DNA of 64,000 bases from Uranotaenia lowii (Eukaryota > Arthropoda > Insecta > Diptera > Culicidae): positions 184,471,802 through 184,535,801 of the forward strand of contig NC_073693.1 in the NCBI RefSeq assembly GCF_029784155.1. Direction: 5' to 3'. This document shows, one piece after another, positions 1 to 12,928 of the stretch. Made by a program: the position numbers and the translations under genes. The notes under the pieces are model-generated. The model was not told the origin of the DNA. It searched no databases and was given only the letters and a program-made list of their open reading frames with translations. The number at the start of each line of letters is the position of its first letter. Position 1 is the first letter of the stretch.

Positions 1-779
1 AGTTATTATTCTTTTCCAAAAAGATATGATGAAAATAAGAAACGGGGGACAAGTATCCCCATTCTCCCCTACTGTTGACCATACGCAGAAGTGAAGTTGA
101 GATGATCGATAGCAAATTTGTTAATCTTCAGTATGCAAAAAAGAGTTTCCAAGTTAATGTTCTGCAGTCTGAAATATTTAAATCTAAGTAGGTACAAATA
201 TTTTTTTTAGTTTTCTTCAATTTCATATTTAGAACATAACTCAAAAACTCTTCTACTGAGAGCTTTGGAATGAGATTTTTGAATTTAGCACCCGATTTCA
301 CATTAGATATATTGGTAGTTTACTAAAGCTCTTCAGTTTATTCAAATTTTGTAAACTTGTGTTATTTTTAACTTTGATATGATTTTTTTACATTTATTTT
401 TAATTTCTGTGCACTTCGTTTCAATCCTGAGTTATAAATACTTGTGTCAATGTATTCATTTTCCGTTTATGTGCCCTAAATTTGATCTCTGTTCCTACTT
501 TGTCTTGACAAACTTTGCTAAACCAACTTGTTTTTGGATTTCATCTCTCAATATTCAGGAATATTTTAATTAAACCACAACACTTTTTTTTCCAGAATTA
601 TAGTTTTGGAATATTTTTCTAACGTGTTAGGGAAGCGTAAAGCAATTTTTAACATTGATTGTTAATTTAACAACGGAATGACACATTCCCCTCATCTTTT
701 GATTTGCCATTTTTAGTTTTGAAAAACTATTGGAATAAGTCATGTCAAGACACGTTATTTTCTTCAACTTTCTACTAAA
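1..779. other. AT-rich intergenic sequence, no gene seen
   Basis: No convincing ORF or splice-framed exon was found on either strand. The only recognisable content is a diverged repeat at about 95-345 (separate entry). The rest is A/T-rich sequence with many stops. Confidence 0.5.
95..345 (+). repeat. Single arm of the fold-back repeat family seen at 60010-61088
   Basis: This stretch reads like the right arm of the fold-back element at 60835-61088. Shared landmarks in order are GATGATCGATAG, a TATGCAAAA run, TTTAAATCTAAGTA, CATAACTCAAAAAC, a CTACTGAGA block and a CACCCGATTT/GCCCGATTT block. Identity is visibly lower than between the two arms at 60 kb. Only one arm is present, so it may be a fragment or its partner may lie left of the window. 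Confidence 0.5.
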
Positions 780-2570
780 TAGTAGGAATACCTAGATTTC
801 AACAGTTTTTGCTTGTTTTGTCAGAAAAACCATGCAAATAAATAAATTGACTGAAGTTTTTCATCTCAAATATGATTGATTCTATGAATCAGACTTTTTT
901 CTTCATTCTCTACCTTTTTATTGATCAAAAGTATCAAAGCAAAGTTTTTGTTATCCTTTTACTAAAACCTTTCGATGATCTAGTTTTCGACATAAAATTT
1001 TAGTTTTCGACACAAAAAGTTTTAGTTTTCGACAAGAACATTTCCACCTCCTTTGTTAGCACAAGACTACGAATACCGTCAACTGGGGCAACATGCAACA
1101 CTTTTCAACTTCAATGGCTTCTAAAATCTTAATGCTTACAGATAATCATGCCTCTTGTACATCAAAAGTTTTAAGGTTGATGGGACTCCAAACTGACGTA
1201 GTCAGAAAAATTCTTGGTTTTATCAATTATTTTTAAATTTACGAAAACATACGATTTTCACCCTACTAGGAAAAAGGGGTAAGTTGCAAAAAACTCTGAA
1301 ATCAATGAAAAATCAAATAAAAATGATTGAAAATTTAAAGGTTTTGATACATTTGTGATGTCATAACGCATAAAGCACCAATTGCAGTAATTTTTGGTTT
1401 TGTTCGAATTAAATTTTACATTTTTTCTGTCAAAAATGTTTCTCAGAAAAAAGTGTTCATCTCATTCTGCATCTGAATTTAGGGGTAAAAAATAGTAAAT
1501 AATATTATATTATCTTAAATCATGTAAATAAATCTTAGGATGGATGAAATTTTAATGTGATCAAACACATAATGCAAAACAATCATATCCCAGCATACGG
1601 AAACGCGATTTATGAGATTTAGTTCTGATTTGCATTTTGTTGCATTTTGCCCCAGTCTGCTAACTGCATTATAAAAATATTAATTTAAAAAAAATTTAAT
1701 GATTTTTCGAAAAATATTTATACACCAACAGTGTTGGTATTGCATAATGAAAGCAATATGAAGTTTGTAGGTGATATCATTAAGCCAATCCGTCATACGA
1801 GGTAAAGTTTTTTACAGCACCAAAAAATGTAAAAAATTGTACTTCTATTGCTCGATTTTTTTAAATTTTTTATGAGAATCAAAAACTTTAAAAAACTCTT
1901 TCACGATGTTAAAAACTATGTTATCATCCATTTGTTATTATTAAATGATAACTTTAATACAGAATATTGAAATAAAAATTGAATGAGTGTTGTGGTATAC
2001 AAGTGTTGCATCTAACCCTACTTTTGCATGATACCCCGTTTGACGGTATTTGTATATTGGAATTGCTTGTCTACTTCACGGCGTTTTTTACACCATGGAA
2101 ACAGTATAAACATACTCAGGAAGATGGGTGTCGAAAAATAAATTATTGGGTGAATTTTTGACTCTAGTTTTCGCCAGCTTAAAAAACAGTTGAAATTTCT
2201 TAAAATGTTAGCAAAAATATGAAATAAATTACCGAAAAGATTGATTTCAGAACCTTATCCATCCATTGATTCCTTATATGTTGCTTTCAATCGAATAAAA
2301 GGGGAGTTTTTTCATGATTCAAAATCATTCTTATTTGGTCGATGGCATTAGATTTCACAGGTGATTTAGAATGCTACTTTTGAATTATTGATTTACTATT
2401 TTTAAACAATTTAATTAGAAGAATTTTTATATTCATTGTATACTAAACTCGGAGAGTAAAAATAGAAAAATATGAACATAAATAGCTAGAGCCACCAAAT
2501 AGAAAGTTAAGCCTATTATTAAAAGATTGTCGAAAACTAGCTCCTGTCGAAATCTAGAGTATCTACCCTA
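780..2570. repeat. Possible non-autonomous TIR element, outer member of a nested pair
   Basis: The left edge contains AATACCTAGATTTCAACAG. The right edge, reverse-complemented, reads TAGGGTAGATACTCTAGATT followed by TCGACAG, so an imperfect terminal inverted repeat of about 25 bp is visible. TTTTCGACA-type motifs recur near both ends (about 970-1035 and 2530-2540). No transposase ORF is present. Boundaries are approximate. Confidence 0.35.
1072..2051. mobile_element. MITE-like element with ACCGTCAACTGGGG termini
   Basis: The left end reads AATACCGTCAACTGGGG followed by CAACATGCAAC. The right end, reverse-complemented, reads AAATACCGTCAAACGGGG followed by TATCATGC, giving an inverted repeat of roughly 24 bp. 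A further inverted GCATTTTGCCCCAGT motif lies inside near 1640-1655. The interior has no coding capacity. I infer a MITE inserted in the larger TIR element around it; the superfamily cannot be fixed from the ends alone. Confidence 0.5.
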
Positions 2571-2780
2571 ATGAACAATATTTTGGGTAATACAACTGTT
2601 ACTGACAATTTTCTGGAAATAAATCTGAGAAAATCAATAGACTAAATAGTGATAGTTTCAAATATTTTTATTTAGATTGTTACGGTGATTGGCAGTTGAA
2701 ATGATGATGAAATGAGACCTCTATGAATTAAACTTACGAATACTTTAGATAAGCATTAATTAAAATCAATTTTTACGTCT

Positions 2781-3665
2781 CTGTAGGTAAGAACACTATA
2801 TATTGAACACCATCTTTGGGATTCAACACATTTGTGGCCAGAAAATAATAACGAAAGGTTTTTCTAATAAAATTTGGATAGCGTAGTTTAAGCTTATTTC
2901 TCTGCTTCGAATCGATATATTTTTTTCGTGGAAATATGTTTTAAAATTATTATTTAAGCCTTTTTATTCAAAATTACTTTTGTCCCAATGATTAAACACA
3001 ATGATTCAAATATTGAACAGGCAATGTTCTAGTTATTGAACACGTAAATATTGAATATCATTGCATGTATTCAGGGGTATTTCGCTTGATAGTATCCCTT
3101 GCAGGGGCGATTTTGGTTAAGCTAGCAACCAAGAAACAGTTTGTTTATATTTCCAAACACCAACCGATGTTTGTTCAATAACTGGTACATGCATTTCTTT
3201 ACGAAACGAGTACTGCCAGATTGAACGTTCAATAATTGAAACATTGGCGTTTTCTGTGATTCAATGATTGAACACTTTAATTTGTTAAATTTTAAGAAAA
3301 TAACGATAATAAAGGCTGCCACTCTTCCAGAAATCATTCAAAAAGACTTAGTTTAAAACACTCATATCATTATGTTAGACGTTTATTTGTCTTTTATCCA
3401 ATTTTTCCCCCAATAAAAAATAGGCTGTTTTCTTCATCCAGTCGAAAAACCAAGCCAAAATTTGAACACATATTCAAGTTTCGGGGACTGTGGCTTTAAG
3501 AGTCCGAGATTCTTGATAAAAATTTGAACATAGGTATAAAATGCTTCAACAGTAGCACAACGATATTTGAATCATTTTTCTACTGTATATTATTGTTTTA
3601 ATCGGTTAATGTTTTACTTGTGTTCAATATTTGGTACCTGTTCAATAACTAGTGCTTCTACCCTA
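2781..3665. repeat. Possible TIR element with recurrent ATTGAACA motifs
   Basis: The left end (GTAGGTAAGAACACTATATA then TTGAACA) and the reverse complement of the right end (TAGGGTAGAAGCACTAGTTA then TTGAACA) form an imperfect inverted repeat. ATTGAACA or its complement TGTTCAAT recurs many times inside. The TAGGGTAGA terminus resembles that of the element at 780-2570. No protein-coding potential seen. Confidence 0.35.
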
Positions 3666-4313
3666 TTCATTTCATGAAGAAAATTTACATGTTTTTACGC
3701 CATTTTCAAATGTTTTTTTTTTTAAATTGATAATTATAGACGGATGAGCTGATGATTTATTTATAAATTATGATCAAAAAATTTTCATCAATTCAGCCAC
3801 AGGTGGACCGAAGTTAATAGCAAGCTCAAGCTATTTCTTTTCAAGAGTCGCTTAAAAAAAAATGATGTGGTAGATTGTTTTTTCCGGGATTTTCATCCTT
3901 TAGGATGATTAATCCCTTAAGTATGTGGTAGATATTATAGTTAGAGAAACAGCTAATAAGCTTGTAGTAAATTTGAATGATCGCTTTTCTATCTATTTGA
4001 GTATTCATACTTTTTTTTTGAATATTAGAACTAATAAAACCTCGTAGATATTAATACGAGTTTCCTCAGGAAATGTCTAGGAGCATAGGAGGTGTAGGTA
4101 AAACGAAGATCGCACCATTTGTCAAAAATGGCTCCTGATCCAAACCTGTTCCTTAAAAACACAACCCTTCCTGAGATATTTGAATATAGATTCGCAGACG
4201 TATAGACGGATTCTATAGCTGGTGATACTGACTTATCATTATTTCAGAGTTTTTCAAAACAAGTTTTTGAAGAAAACTGGAATAACAGATTTATGGTTGA
4301 ACCTAAAAAGTAT
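3666..4313. other. AT-rich sequence, nothing assigned
   Basis: No ORF, RNA or clear repeat boundary was identified. A short imperfect hairpin near 3885-3920 is the only local structure noticed. Confidence 0.4.
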
Positions 4314-4465
4314 CTTACTAACAATCCTTCCTTTATCCCTTACTGACTACTAGGACGTGGCCGGCGTTGTTATTGATCATTGTTAAAGAAAGAGCATGAG
4401 TTTTGTGCATTGAATTGCTAATCCCAAGCAGCTTTTTTTGGCCCTTGCACAAAATTGATGGCCTC
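4314..4465 (+). repeat. Left copy of ~152-bp direct repeat bracketing LINE-A
   Basis: This block recurs in the same orientation at 41957-42109 with about four or five differences. Shared landmarks are CTTACTAACAATCC at the start, GGACGTGGCCGGCGTTGTTA in the middle and CAAAATTGATGGCCTC at the end. The right copy starts exactly after the tandem ACCTGAT tail of LINE-A. The pair is therefore best read as a target-site duplication, although a repeated genomic target or a terminal repeat is possible. Confidence 0.7.
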
Positions 4466-4515
4466 TGTGATGTTGCTGTGTGGTGGCGACTTATAGAATA
4501 CTACCACTGGGATAC

Positions 4516-5114
4516 CCCAGCAAACATTTATGAAGGTATAACGCAGGAACAACAGAATTATTCAAACAAATATACCAGACAAAAAGATTGTATTAAACTT
4601 ACCAAAATAGCATATAGCTACAAAAGTGGAGGCGATATATCTACAATGACAAGATTCCAACGATTCGATTTTCCAACAAAAAGCAAAATAAACGAAAAAA
4701 AGAAATTTCCTCGACCGAGATTTGAACTCCAGTCCTCCGAGTTAGCAGACCGGTATCTTACCACGATGCAAACTCATCAGTTGATATGATCTACGCTAAA
4801 GCTCTATAAGTGAGATTTTCTTTTTACGAACCGGTCAAAGGAAGAGACCGGAGAGAGTGTGAATTGAAGGACCGCCCATTTATCGTAATTCAGTTAACTC
4901 AAATCGTAAATGTCGAATGAACTTATTCTCAACATTTTGGACACATATTTACGAATTGACTAAACTGCTATCCAATTCAATTTTTTTTGGGCATAGCTTG
5001 CCGTAAATGAATGATAGAAAATCACTCAATACCAACGTGTTTACGATAGTTATTGAAAATGTCTCAATATTCGATTTGGATTATCATTTCTATTATGATT
5101 TCATGTTAGCTGGG
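4516..5114. mobile_element. MITE with CCCAGCAAACAT termini and internal tRNA-like segment
   Basis: The left end reads CCCAGCAAACATTTATGA and the reverse complement of the right end reads CCCAGCTAACATGAAATC. On the minus strand at about 4710-4775 there is a tRNA-like stretch: GTGGTAAGATACCGG resembles a box A region and GAGTTCAAATCTC resembles a Pol III box B. No ORF of interest. It probably inserted into the LINE-A 5' UTR; flanking duplication is unclear. Confidence 0.45.
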
Positions 5115-5550
5115 ACTGGTCCACGTCGTAAAAGGCGACTTATCCAGTACTTCCCATATGCGTTAGTCATTCTTCAAATGCAACTATCACATTGGGAGGG
5201 GGGAACCTTGGCTTGGTTCCAAGCCAAGTTTCTTCAGGGAGGATTCACCAATTGTGCTTATTGCTATTAATGCGCATGCACGAGTTGTATTCTCCTAAAT
5301 TTTGTAAACACCCGCTTCAAGGTGGTTCTATAATGTAGGTGGAGGGTGTATAATAATCCTATCTTAAGCAGAACGTTGTTAAGGTCTGCACTATAGCCAG
5401 GCACTGGTGCAAAGGGCCGTATTTTTCCTGGCAACTCGTGGGATTCAGATTATACACACGATTTTAAAATTTTCATCCTGTATGGGATACCCCGCTTGAA
5501 GGTGCAGAGGTTCTTGTGTGTGATGGAAATATGTGTGGAATTCTTTGATA

Positions 5551-8500
5551 GAAATGCTTTCTATTAAGGTTGCACAGATAAATCTGCAGCACAAAAGAAC
5601 CGCTACACTGAACTTATGTCGTTTAATCCTTAATGGAACTGCATCAATCGCCTTGGTCCAAGAACCCTATTTCCGAAATGGAACTTTTTACTTAGGGAAT
5701 TTGCTCAAACCATACTTTACTGTGTTCAGTGTAATTGGAATGACTAATGCCCGAATAATGCCTCGTGCATGTATATTGATAAACAATTCTTTAAATGCAA
5801 CACTCATATCCAATCTAACAACAAGAGATATTTGCGTCGTTCAAGTTTTGCTGCCTGATAGAAAATACGTCTACTGTTCAGCATACTCACCATATGAACA
5901 ATCATCCCCTACGGATGATTTAAAAAAATGTCATTTCATTCTGTGAATCACAAAATATACCTCTTGTAATTGGCTGTGATGCCAATGCCAATCATTTTGT
6001 ATGGGGTAGCTCAGATATCAATCTGAGAGGCTTAAATTTAATGGAATATTTAAGCAGCACTGATTTAGAAATTCTAAATGTAGGAAATAAACCAACTTTT
6101 GTTAGGTGTGACAGAGAAGAGGTGATTGACATCACACTTTGTTCTAGAACAATTTCTCAGGAAATTTTAAATTGGCATGTGCCTAACGAAGAATCGATTT
6201 CTGACCACAGGTTTATCTATTTTGAACACTCAGGTGAGTTTTTAGAAACAATTACATTCAGAAACCCAAGAACAACTAATTGGGACCTATATTTGGAGCA
6301 TCTTGCTACTAAATTTCATGGATATACACCTGAAATTACTACTCCTTCTGAGTTGGATGAAGTGGTTGCAAAAACCACCGAAATTATTTTAAATTCTTAT
6401 GAAGAAGCGTGTCCCTTACGAACGTTGAAATTCAACAAAAACAGTACACCATGGTGGAACTCAAATCTCAGTAAATTACGAAAAAACTGCAGACGCTCTT
6501 GGAACCGAAGGCGCACGGAAGGTTTTGATGCTTTCAAGTTGGCTCGCAGAGCTTACCGGAAAGCAACAAGAGCTGCCGAACGCTCAAGTTTGCAGAGCTA
6601 CTGCACAAACATTTCAAGCTTGCACGAAGCAAGTAGGTTAAATAAAGTCTTAGCCAAATCAAAAGATTATCAGGTTTCATACCTTAAAACCCCTAGTGGT
6701 GATTATACATCAAACGACGAAGAAACATTAAGTTGTCTATTCAATACTCACTTTCCAGGATGTGTTGATCAAGATTCATCGATAGAGCCTGAGTTCTTTT
6801 CTGGAAGTCTAGATTCCTTGCATTTTGCTCGGAAAATAGTTACTACAGAATCGATCAAATGGGCAATCGATGGTTTTGCTCAATACAAATCTCCTGGAAG
6901 TGACGGTTTATTTCCAGTTTTGCTTCAAAAAGGTTTCGATCATTTCAAACACATATTAAGAAAAATAATGATAAGCAGTTTTGCTCATGGATATATTCCT
7001 AAACTTTGGCGGCAGATAGCCGTGAAATTCATCCCTAAAGGGGGACGATCATCATACGACGAAGCCAAAAGCTTTCGTCCTATTAGTCTAAGTTCATTTC
7101 TATTAAAAGCACTTGAACGTTTAATTGATCATCATATCAGGCAAGAATGCCTTGTCCAACATCCGCTTAATGCGACACAACATGCATACCAAACAGGAAA
7201 ATCAACATTAACTCTTCTGCACAACGTAGTACATAATATTGAAAATAGTTTTTCACAGAAAGAATCATGTCTAGGGGCATTTCTAGACATAGAAGGGGCA
7301 TTTGATAATGTCTCGTTTACATCAATAATGGATGCGGCACTACTTCATGGAGTGCCTAGTGTTATAACTAACTGGATTAGCGCAATGCTAAGTAACAGGA
7401 ATCTTCATTCGTCTTTAAGACAGGCTTCAATAACAAAAGTTAGAACACGTGGTTGCCCACAGGGAGGTGTACTATCACCTCTTTTGTGGAACCTAGTTGC
7501 AGACGGCTTGTTGAGAAAACTCAATGACCGTGGAATACCAACCTATGGATTCGCAGATGATTATCTTCTACTGGTAAGAGGTTTGTGCATAAGCACATTA
7601 TTTGACATAATGCAACAAGCTCTGCGCTCTGTTGAACGATGGTGTTCTCATGTAGAACTTTCAGTTAATCCTCTAAAAACTAATATTGTTTTATTTACTA
7701 AAAAACGTATCACCCGCGGGGTGCGCCCTCTGCTGTTCTATGGTTCCGAAATCACCGTGTCTGATCAAGTTAAATATTTGGGTGTCATTCTTGACTCCAA
7801 ATTAAACTGGTCTGATCACATCGAATTCAGAATCAAAAAAGCATGCATGGCCTTCGGACAATGCCGACGTGCAATCGGAAAAAACTGGGGACTCAAACCC
7901 AAACATATTCACTGGATTTACTCCACAATAGTAAGACCAATTCTGGCCTATGGGTGTCTAGTGTGGTGGCAGAAAGGAGAAGTTGCAACAGTTCGGACTA
8001 AACTAAATCACCTTCAAAGAATGTGTCTTTTGGGGATGTCCGGATCGTTCACTACAACTCCTACTGCAGCACTAGAGGCTCTGTTTTCAATCAAACCTCT
8101 ACACTTGTTCCTAAAACAGGAAGCCTTCTCATGTGCTTTTCGTCTACAGGCAGTTGGTCTCTGGCTGTCAGGAAATATCGAAAGATCATCGAGTCATACA
8201 AATGTGTGGCCTGAATTAGTTAGATTAAACAAGTTTAATCTAGCGCCAAAAGATTTAACACTCTCGAGTAGTTTTCCCTACATGGGGTTTAAAGTCAAAT
8301 TTCCTTCTCTTCAAGAATGGTTATCAGGTTTCGTAGAGGACCAAATGTCCTCTCATATTGTATTCTATACTGACGGTTCATTATCAAACGGCCGTGCAGG
8401 TGCAGGAATTTACTGTCACGAGTTGAACATAGAATATGCTCAACCTCTAGGAAAATATTGTACAGTCTTTCAGGCTGAGCTTTATGCTATTATGTATGGA

Positions 8501-8852
8501 GTGCAAATTGCACTTCAAAAGAAGATTATGTTCAGAACAATTTATTTCTGTTCAGATAGCCAAGCAGCTATCAAATCACTCAGTGCTTCCAGTTCTAGAT
8601 CAAAACTGGTAATCGCATGCCGGAAAGCAATCGAAGAACTTGCTGAAGGCAATGGATTAAACCTTCTATGGGTACCCGGACAAAAGGGAATTTTTGGAAA
8701 CGAATGCGCCGACGAACTCGCTAGAGCTGGATCGGAAAAGGAATTTTACGGACCAGAGCCGGCTGTCCCAATATCACCATGTTGGTTCAGAAACCAAATT
8801 CAAACTTGGTCCTCTAACCAGCATGAACGATACTGGGAAGAGTTGGACACTT
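5551..8852 (+). pseudogene. LINE-A ORF: endonuclease, reverse transcriptase, RNase H (frameshifted, interrupted)
   Basis: The protein starts MLSIKVAQINLQHKRT, an APE-type endonuclease start. The frame is lost at a seven-A run near 5927-5933. The downstream frame then gives the endonuclease motif GCDANANHFVWGSSD (about 5970-6015), the RT catalytic GFADDYLLL (about 7547-7573), and RNase H blocks FYTDGSLS, QAELYAI, CSDSQAA and WVPGQKGIFGNECADELA. It would copy LINE RNA by target-primed reverse transcription. The reading frame stops artificially where the LTR begins. It resumes through 33916-33932 and 41438-41761, ending with a CCHC-like C-terminal segment. Apart from one indel and the insertions the frame is intact, so inactivation is recent. 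Confidence 0.85.
8704..8852 (+). repeat. Left copy (major part) of the 158-bp target duplication of the L1-like insertion
   Basis: This LINE-A segment, together with 32891-32899, is repeated at 33767-33924 with one mismatch seen (GAACTCGCT here, GAGCTCGCT in the other copy). The Gypsy element inserted nine bases before the end of this copy. Confidence 0.85.
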
Positions 8853-11366
8853 TATAGCGTGCTCAGGGCACACTACTGGGAATTGTCTTGTTGGTCATTT
8901 CGTGTTCGTTAAACGAGTGGCTTTAGCGCCACCTCTTTTGATCGAGGACCACTCGTCGAGGTTTAAGTGCCCGGCGAGAACCGTGACCCCAGGGCGGGTC
9001 GTTCCTAAAAGGATCCAAAAATGGATACGAAGTGCCCAGTTCGACTGGATGAAGTAACAAGTAGTCCCGAAGCCACCTCTTCGGTGCAGAAGAAGACAAA
9101 TGGTCACGGCGTTCTATCCCCTAATGTAACACTCGCTTGTGCTTCTCATCACTGGCTCAAAAATACGCAATCAAATCTCCCCCAACACGTGATCGAAACA
9201 GAAGCGAGTGGACTGATTTCCCGAGCAGTCCGACCCAGAGTAAAAAACTCAATCTAAAAACTAATCGGATAGAACATGTGAACCACCGTTTAACCCAAGA
9301 GCTCAATGTTCGGGAAAGCACAAAAAAATGACTTAAAACATGTTTTTGGGAGTAACTTCAAAGGACATGTATTGCATTTTCAGTTATGACTAAATGATTA
9401 TGGTTTAATACAGCATGCTTAATTGTATTGCTTGAACTTATCTAATAGGATTACATAAATAACTTTTTATATCATTACTTCCCTCTAGCTTTCCCTATTC
9501 GTGTGCGGCGTTACATTTCGTTGAAGCTTATTGGCGAGCTTTCAATCAGAGAACCCGACAATCGTTGGCGGTTCTTGGTAAAACTGTGTGTTTTTGGTAT
9601 TGGGCTACGGTATGAGTAGAGTTTTTATGGAGTTATTTTTAGATGCGCATCATTACTCTCTCATAGGTACCTAGGTATTTTTATATTCCGGCCGATAAAG
9701 TAGGCCTGCTAGCAATGTTGCGGAAATAATGATGTTGGGTGTAAGTCGTAGCAACAAGCCGGAAGTATCGGGCCGGAAATGATGACTGGAGATGAAATAG
9801 AATTGTGCTTTGAGCACTGCATTGTCCCAAGCTTTTTCAAATAGTTACATACCTTCGGTGGAGTTGAATCGAACACGTGGATACTCAACACCGGGAAGAC
9901 TGATGGCGGGATCGGCGTTCGCTGAAGACGATGGCGGTTCAACAAGCTGCTGGGGGCTGGAGCATAAGGTGATTGGTCGTCAAAGGTGACGGCGGACGAC
10001 CCATCCGACGTTGTAAGCCGGATGTTGGATTCTTCTCGTGGCTAGTACCGGAGTGGTTGATGATGATCCGGTAGCTGGTTATAAATCGCTAGATGTGCGA
10101 CGGTCCAGAACTCCTATTTAACGGCCACATTATAACCAATTATAAACATGAACACACAGAACACACATTTTGGTATAAAGTTTTACCTTTTTTTTCTTTA
10201 GTTAAAACGCACACGAATTCTTTTTACCGCACACTTTTCTTCTACTAGCTTCTAATCGGACAACTTATGATTCTGGGAAGGAAAGGATAACATTTAACGC
10301 TTAAATTAAACGGCACTTAACATGTTCTCTTACAACTTAGACGCGGAACAAGACAACCTCGCTATCTGCTTTTACCACGGGATGAGATCAAAGTGATCTT
10401 GTAGATTCAAGGGAATCCTCAGGTCGGGCCCAAGGCATTATTTCTGGTTTCAAAAGGCGAGTCAAAGAATTCCCGAAGGATGTCATTAACCTTTGGACAC
10501 AATTCCATAAATCTTCAACCAACCCGAAGAAGTGACCTCTCTTTCCTTCCTACAACAACCAAATCAACCCTTCTCATGACGATCCACCCTTGGACCCACA
10601 TTTACTAAGATAATCGGGTCAACTCGAGAGATGACGCTAAGCGCTTAACTTCTCATTGAGACAATCCCCGCTGAGCGTAAGTTTAATCCACTTCCTTTTA
10701 ACATGTGCGTTTTGGCATGGATCTACATCTAGGCGTTTCAATTTTTATGGCTCATCGTTTCCTACCACGTGATCGAGAATATGATTGGGGTGAAATCTAA
10801 TCCTAAACGTACATTAACGGAACAACTTTCTCTAGCGAAATCACTAGATGGCGCTTAATTAATAACTACATTACTTCCTAAATAAATAATAAATAAATAA
10901 GTTAATATCAGATTCATAAACGAACACAACTTTCTCTAGCATAATGGCTAAATAATAACTTACTAAACAATTAATAATTCTATAAGTTGTACACACACTT
11001 TACTAAACAAATCGGATAACTAAATAAATAACAATTGAATAAATAAACAATCAACTTCCTCTAGCTAAGTAGCTAGATAATTATAATTATTATAATTATA
11101 AGTGACATAACTCATAACAAAATAAATACTACTTTAATAATTCTTATGACTAGATGCACAACTTTTTCTAGCTAAATAGCTAAATAATAATTTGACAAAC
11201 AATTAAATATCCAATAAACGAAAAATGGACGAATAATTAGATAATTAAATAATCGCCAGCAATAAATAAATAACAAAATAAATAAATAATTAATTTAATC
11301 AACGAATATATCACAGTTTGTAGTTGAATTTATTTACAAAACGATACTAAATGTAACCCTGTTACA
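8853..11366 (-). repeat. 3' LTR of the Gypsy-class element
   Basis: It is 2514 bp long, nearly identical to 30373-32886. On the minus strand it begins TGTAACAGGGTTACA, itself an inverted repeat (TGTAAC/GTTACA), and ends CACGCTATA. The terminal dinucleotides are therefore TG and TA rather than TG and CA. No long ORF is conserved inside; the left third is GC-richer than the A-rich AAATAAATAA zone at about 10880-11300. Confidence 0.9.
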
Positions 11367-11384
11367 TCATTCCACACTTATGTT

Positions 11385-11424
11385 ACGAAAATTTGTTTGA
11401 ATTCAAATTCAAACAAATTTTCGT
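11385..11424. repeat. Perfect 40-bp palindrome beside the 3' LTR
   Basis: Arms ACGAAAATTTGTTTGAATT and its exact reverse complement are separated by two bases (CA). It lies 18 bp inside the LTR boundary, where the polypurine tract would be expected; the purine tract there (AAGTGTGGAATGA on the minus strand) is weak. Confidence 0.8.
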
Positions 11425-11899
11425 AGTCTAAACTGAATACATTGATTTTACTTTTAGTCGATTTAGGCTGCGGACATTTAGCTTTGATCAGTAACGTGAT
11501 CATTCATTCTTCAACACAATACATTTATTCTGAACGTACTTTCATCTTATATAGGCAACTATATTAGAGAAGTACAAAAATTAACGGGACTGTTAAACAT
11601 TAGTTTCATAGAAGAAACCAAAAAAACACGTAAAACATCCAAAACGTACAATGAATCTAGAACACTGACCTCCTCCAGAAATTTTTTTATCCGGAATCCA
11701 CGGTCAAGTACTTTCTCCACCCGCATGGATCCTGAATCACAATACTCCAGAAACATTTTCCGAAGACCTAATCGGATTCATTCTCCATGAAATTTACCGT
11801 TTGATACAATGAAACACTCCAGGTAATAAACCCGAAAACAACGTTTCAAAATACACAAAACAAATTTTCCATATCATCATAAAAAATTACTGAAAATTT

Positions 11900-12597
11900 T
11901 TATGAGACTTTGGCACCCCTAATTACGCAACCGTCACACAAGAAAAACATCGCAAACATACTGGCCGATGAGGCACTCACTCATAGCTCGGTCACTCATT
12001 CACGTCACTCAATGCAAAGCCAAATGTAAACAATCTGTAAACGTCAAAGTGGAACGAACAAAGTTTTTCAGGAAGGTGCAGCTGCCGGGTGTTGAGTTTT
12101 AATTATTAAATTATTACGAATCGGATTATTATCCGGTTTCCAACTTCATTCGGGACAACTTTACAGGAGCAGTATTTTTGCGGAAAGTATAAATTGTTAT
12201 GTATTCTTCATTTGTTTTGCTAAATAGGCAACTTTTTTCCTGGGGGCGGGATTTTCGTTTTCTCTTTTCATTCTAGCGATGTATAAAAGTTTCAATTTGA
12301 AGGACGTACTACTGTTGGATGGACTATTTTGGTGTCTGTTTTGATTCCGGTAAGTGTTTTAAATTCCTTTCACCAGTTTTCCTTCATTGATTTATTTTTC
12401 TAGGAACGAATCGTTGAATCTGGTCCGAACCACTAACAACCATCTTCCGAACTATGATGGGGCACCCAACAACGACCAAGAGAAAATACTGCAGCTGTAT
12501 TCCGTTCATCTAAGGGGCAGTAAGGATTTGACCGATGCATCCAGGGAGGAGAAAAAAAAAAACTAGCCAGCCTATCCTGTTCGCTCGAATAACTGGC
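11900..12597 (+). other. Unidentified gene-like segment with splice signals, antisense to the Gypsy element
   Basis: On the plus strand the sequence looks like host gene sequence rather than retrotransposon sequence. A splice-like donor GCGGAAA|GTATAA lies near 12185. TTTTCATTCTAG precedes GATGTATAAAAG near 12280. A donor CCG|GTAAGTG near 12350 is followed by an acceptor TTTTTCTAG near 12404. The following exon-like frame starts NESLNLVRTTNNHLPNYDGA and stays open about 50 codons until a poly-A run near 12551 shifts it. Removing the hAT joins it to 23785. I do not recognise the protein. It may be captured host DNA in antisense orientation, or chance signals. Confidence 0.3.
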
Positions 12598-12928
12598 CTT
12601 GCTACCAGTGATGCCACATTTTTATCGGTATTTTGGAACCCAAAAAAATCTTTTATCGGTATAGAAATCCTAAAAATCGGTATGAAAATCGGTATTTGAG
12701 GTGGATATTCAAAAATGCTTTCATTTTCTTCTTCTTCTCTTTCTTCTTCTTGGCTAGCTGATTGAGCTAAACTGCCAAAGGTTGTCAAGTTGTAGGGATG
12801 TGTTTGGGCCTCATGCGGCCTCTTTTGGTTCGTTTGACGTTTCTGATTTTAGCGTTTCACGCTCTGATGCACCATCCAGGGGGTGGTGATTGTTTTTATT
12901 GATAGTTATAAAGAGAATCTTGTGTTGT

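Larger units (their letters stand above)
4466..8852 (+). mobile_element. LINE-A (LOA/I-group non-LTR retrotransposon), 5' portion
   Basis: This is the 5' untranslated region and most of the single ORF of a non-LTR retrotransposon. The element continues, after later insertions are removed, through 32891-32899, 33916-33932 and 41438-41956. The 5' UTR (about 4466-5550) contains a MITE at 4516-5114. The endonuclease-RT-RNase H layout, absence of a separate gag ORF, and a tail of tandem ACCTGAT units fit the LOA/I group of mosquito LINEs; the exact clade is inferred. The Gypsy element at 8853-32886 interrupts it within the RNase H-distal coding region. Confidence 0.85.

Noticed and set aside
1979..2161. 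60-codon ORF
   Set aside because: It overlaps the right terminus of the MITE at 1072-2051 and shows no protein features.
8853..11366. Several 60-80-codon ORFs in the LTR, repeated at 30373-32886
   Set aside because: They have no family features and are identical in both LTRs by duplication; they are chance frames in a long LTR.
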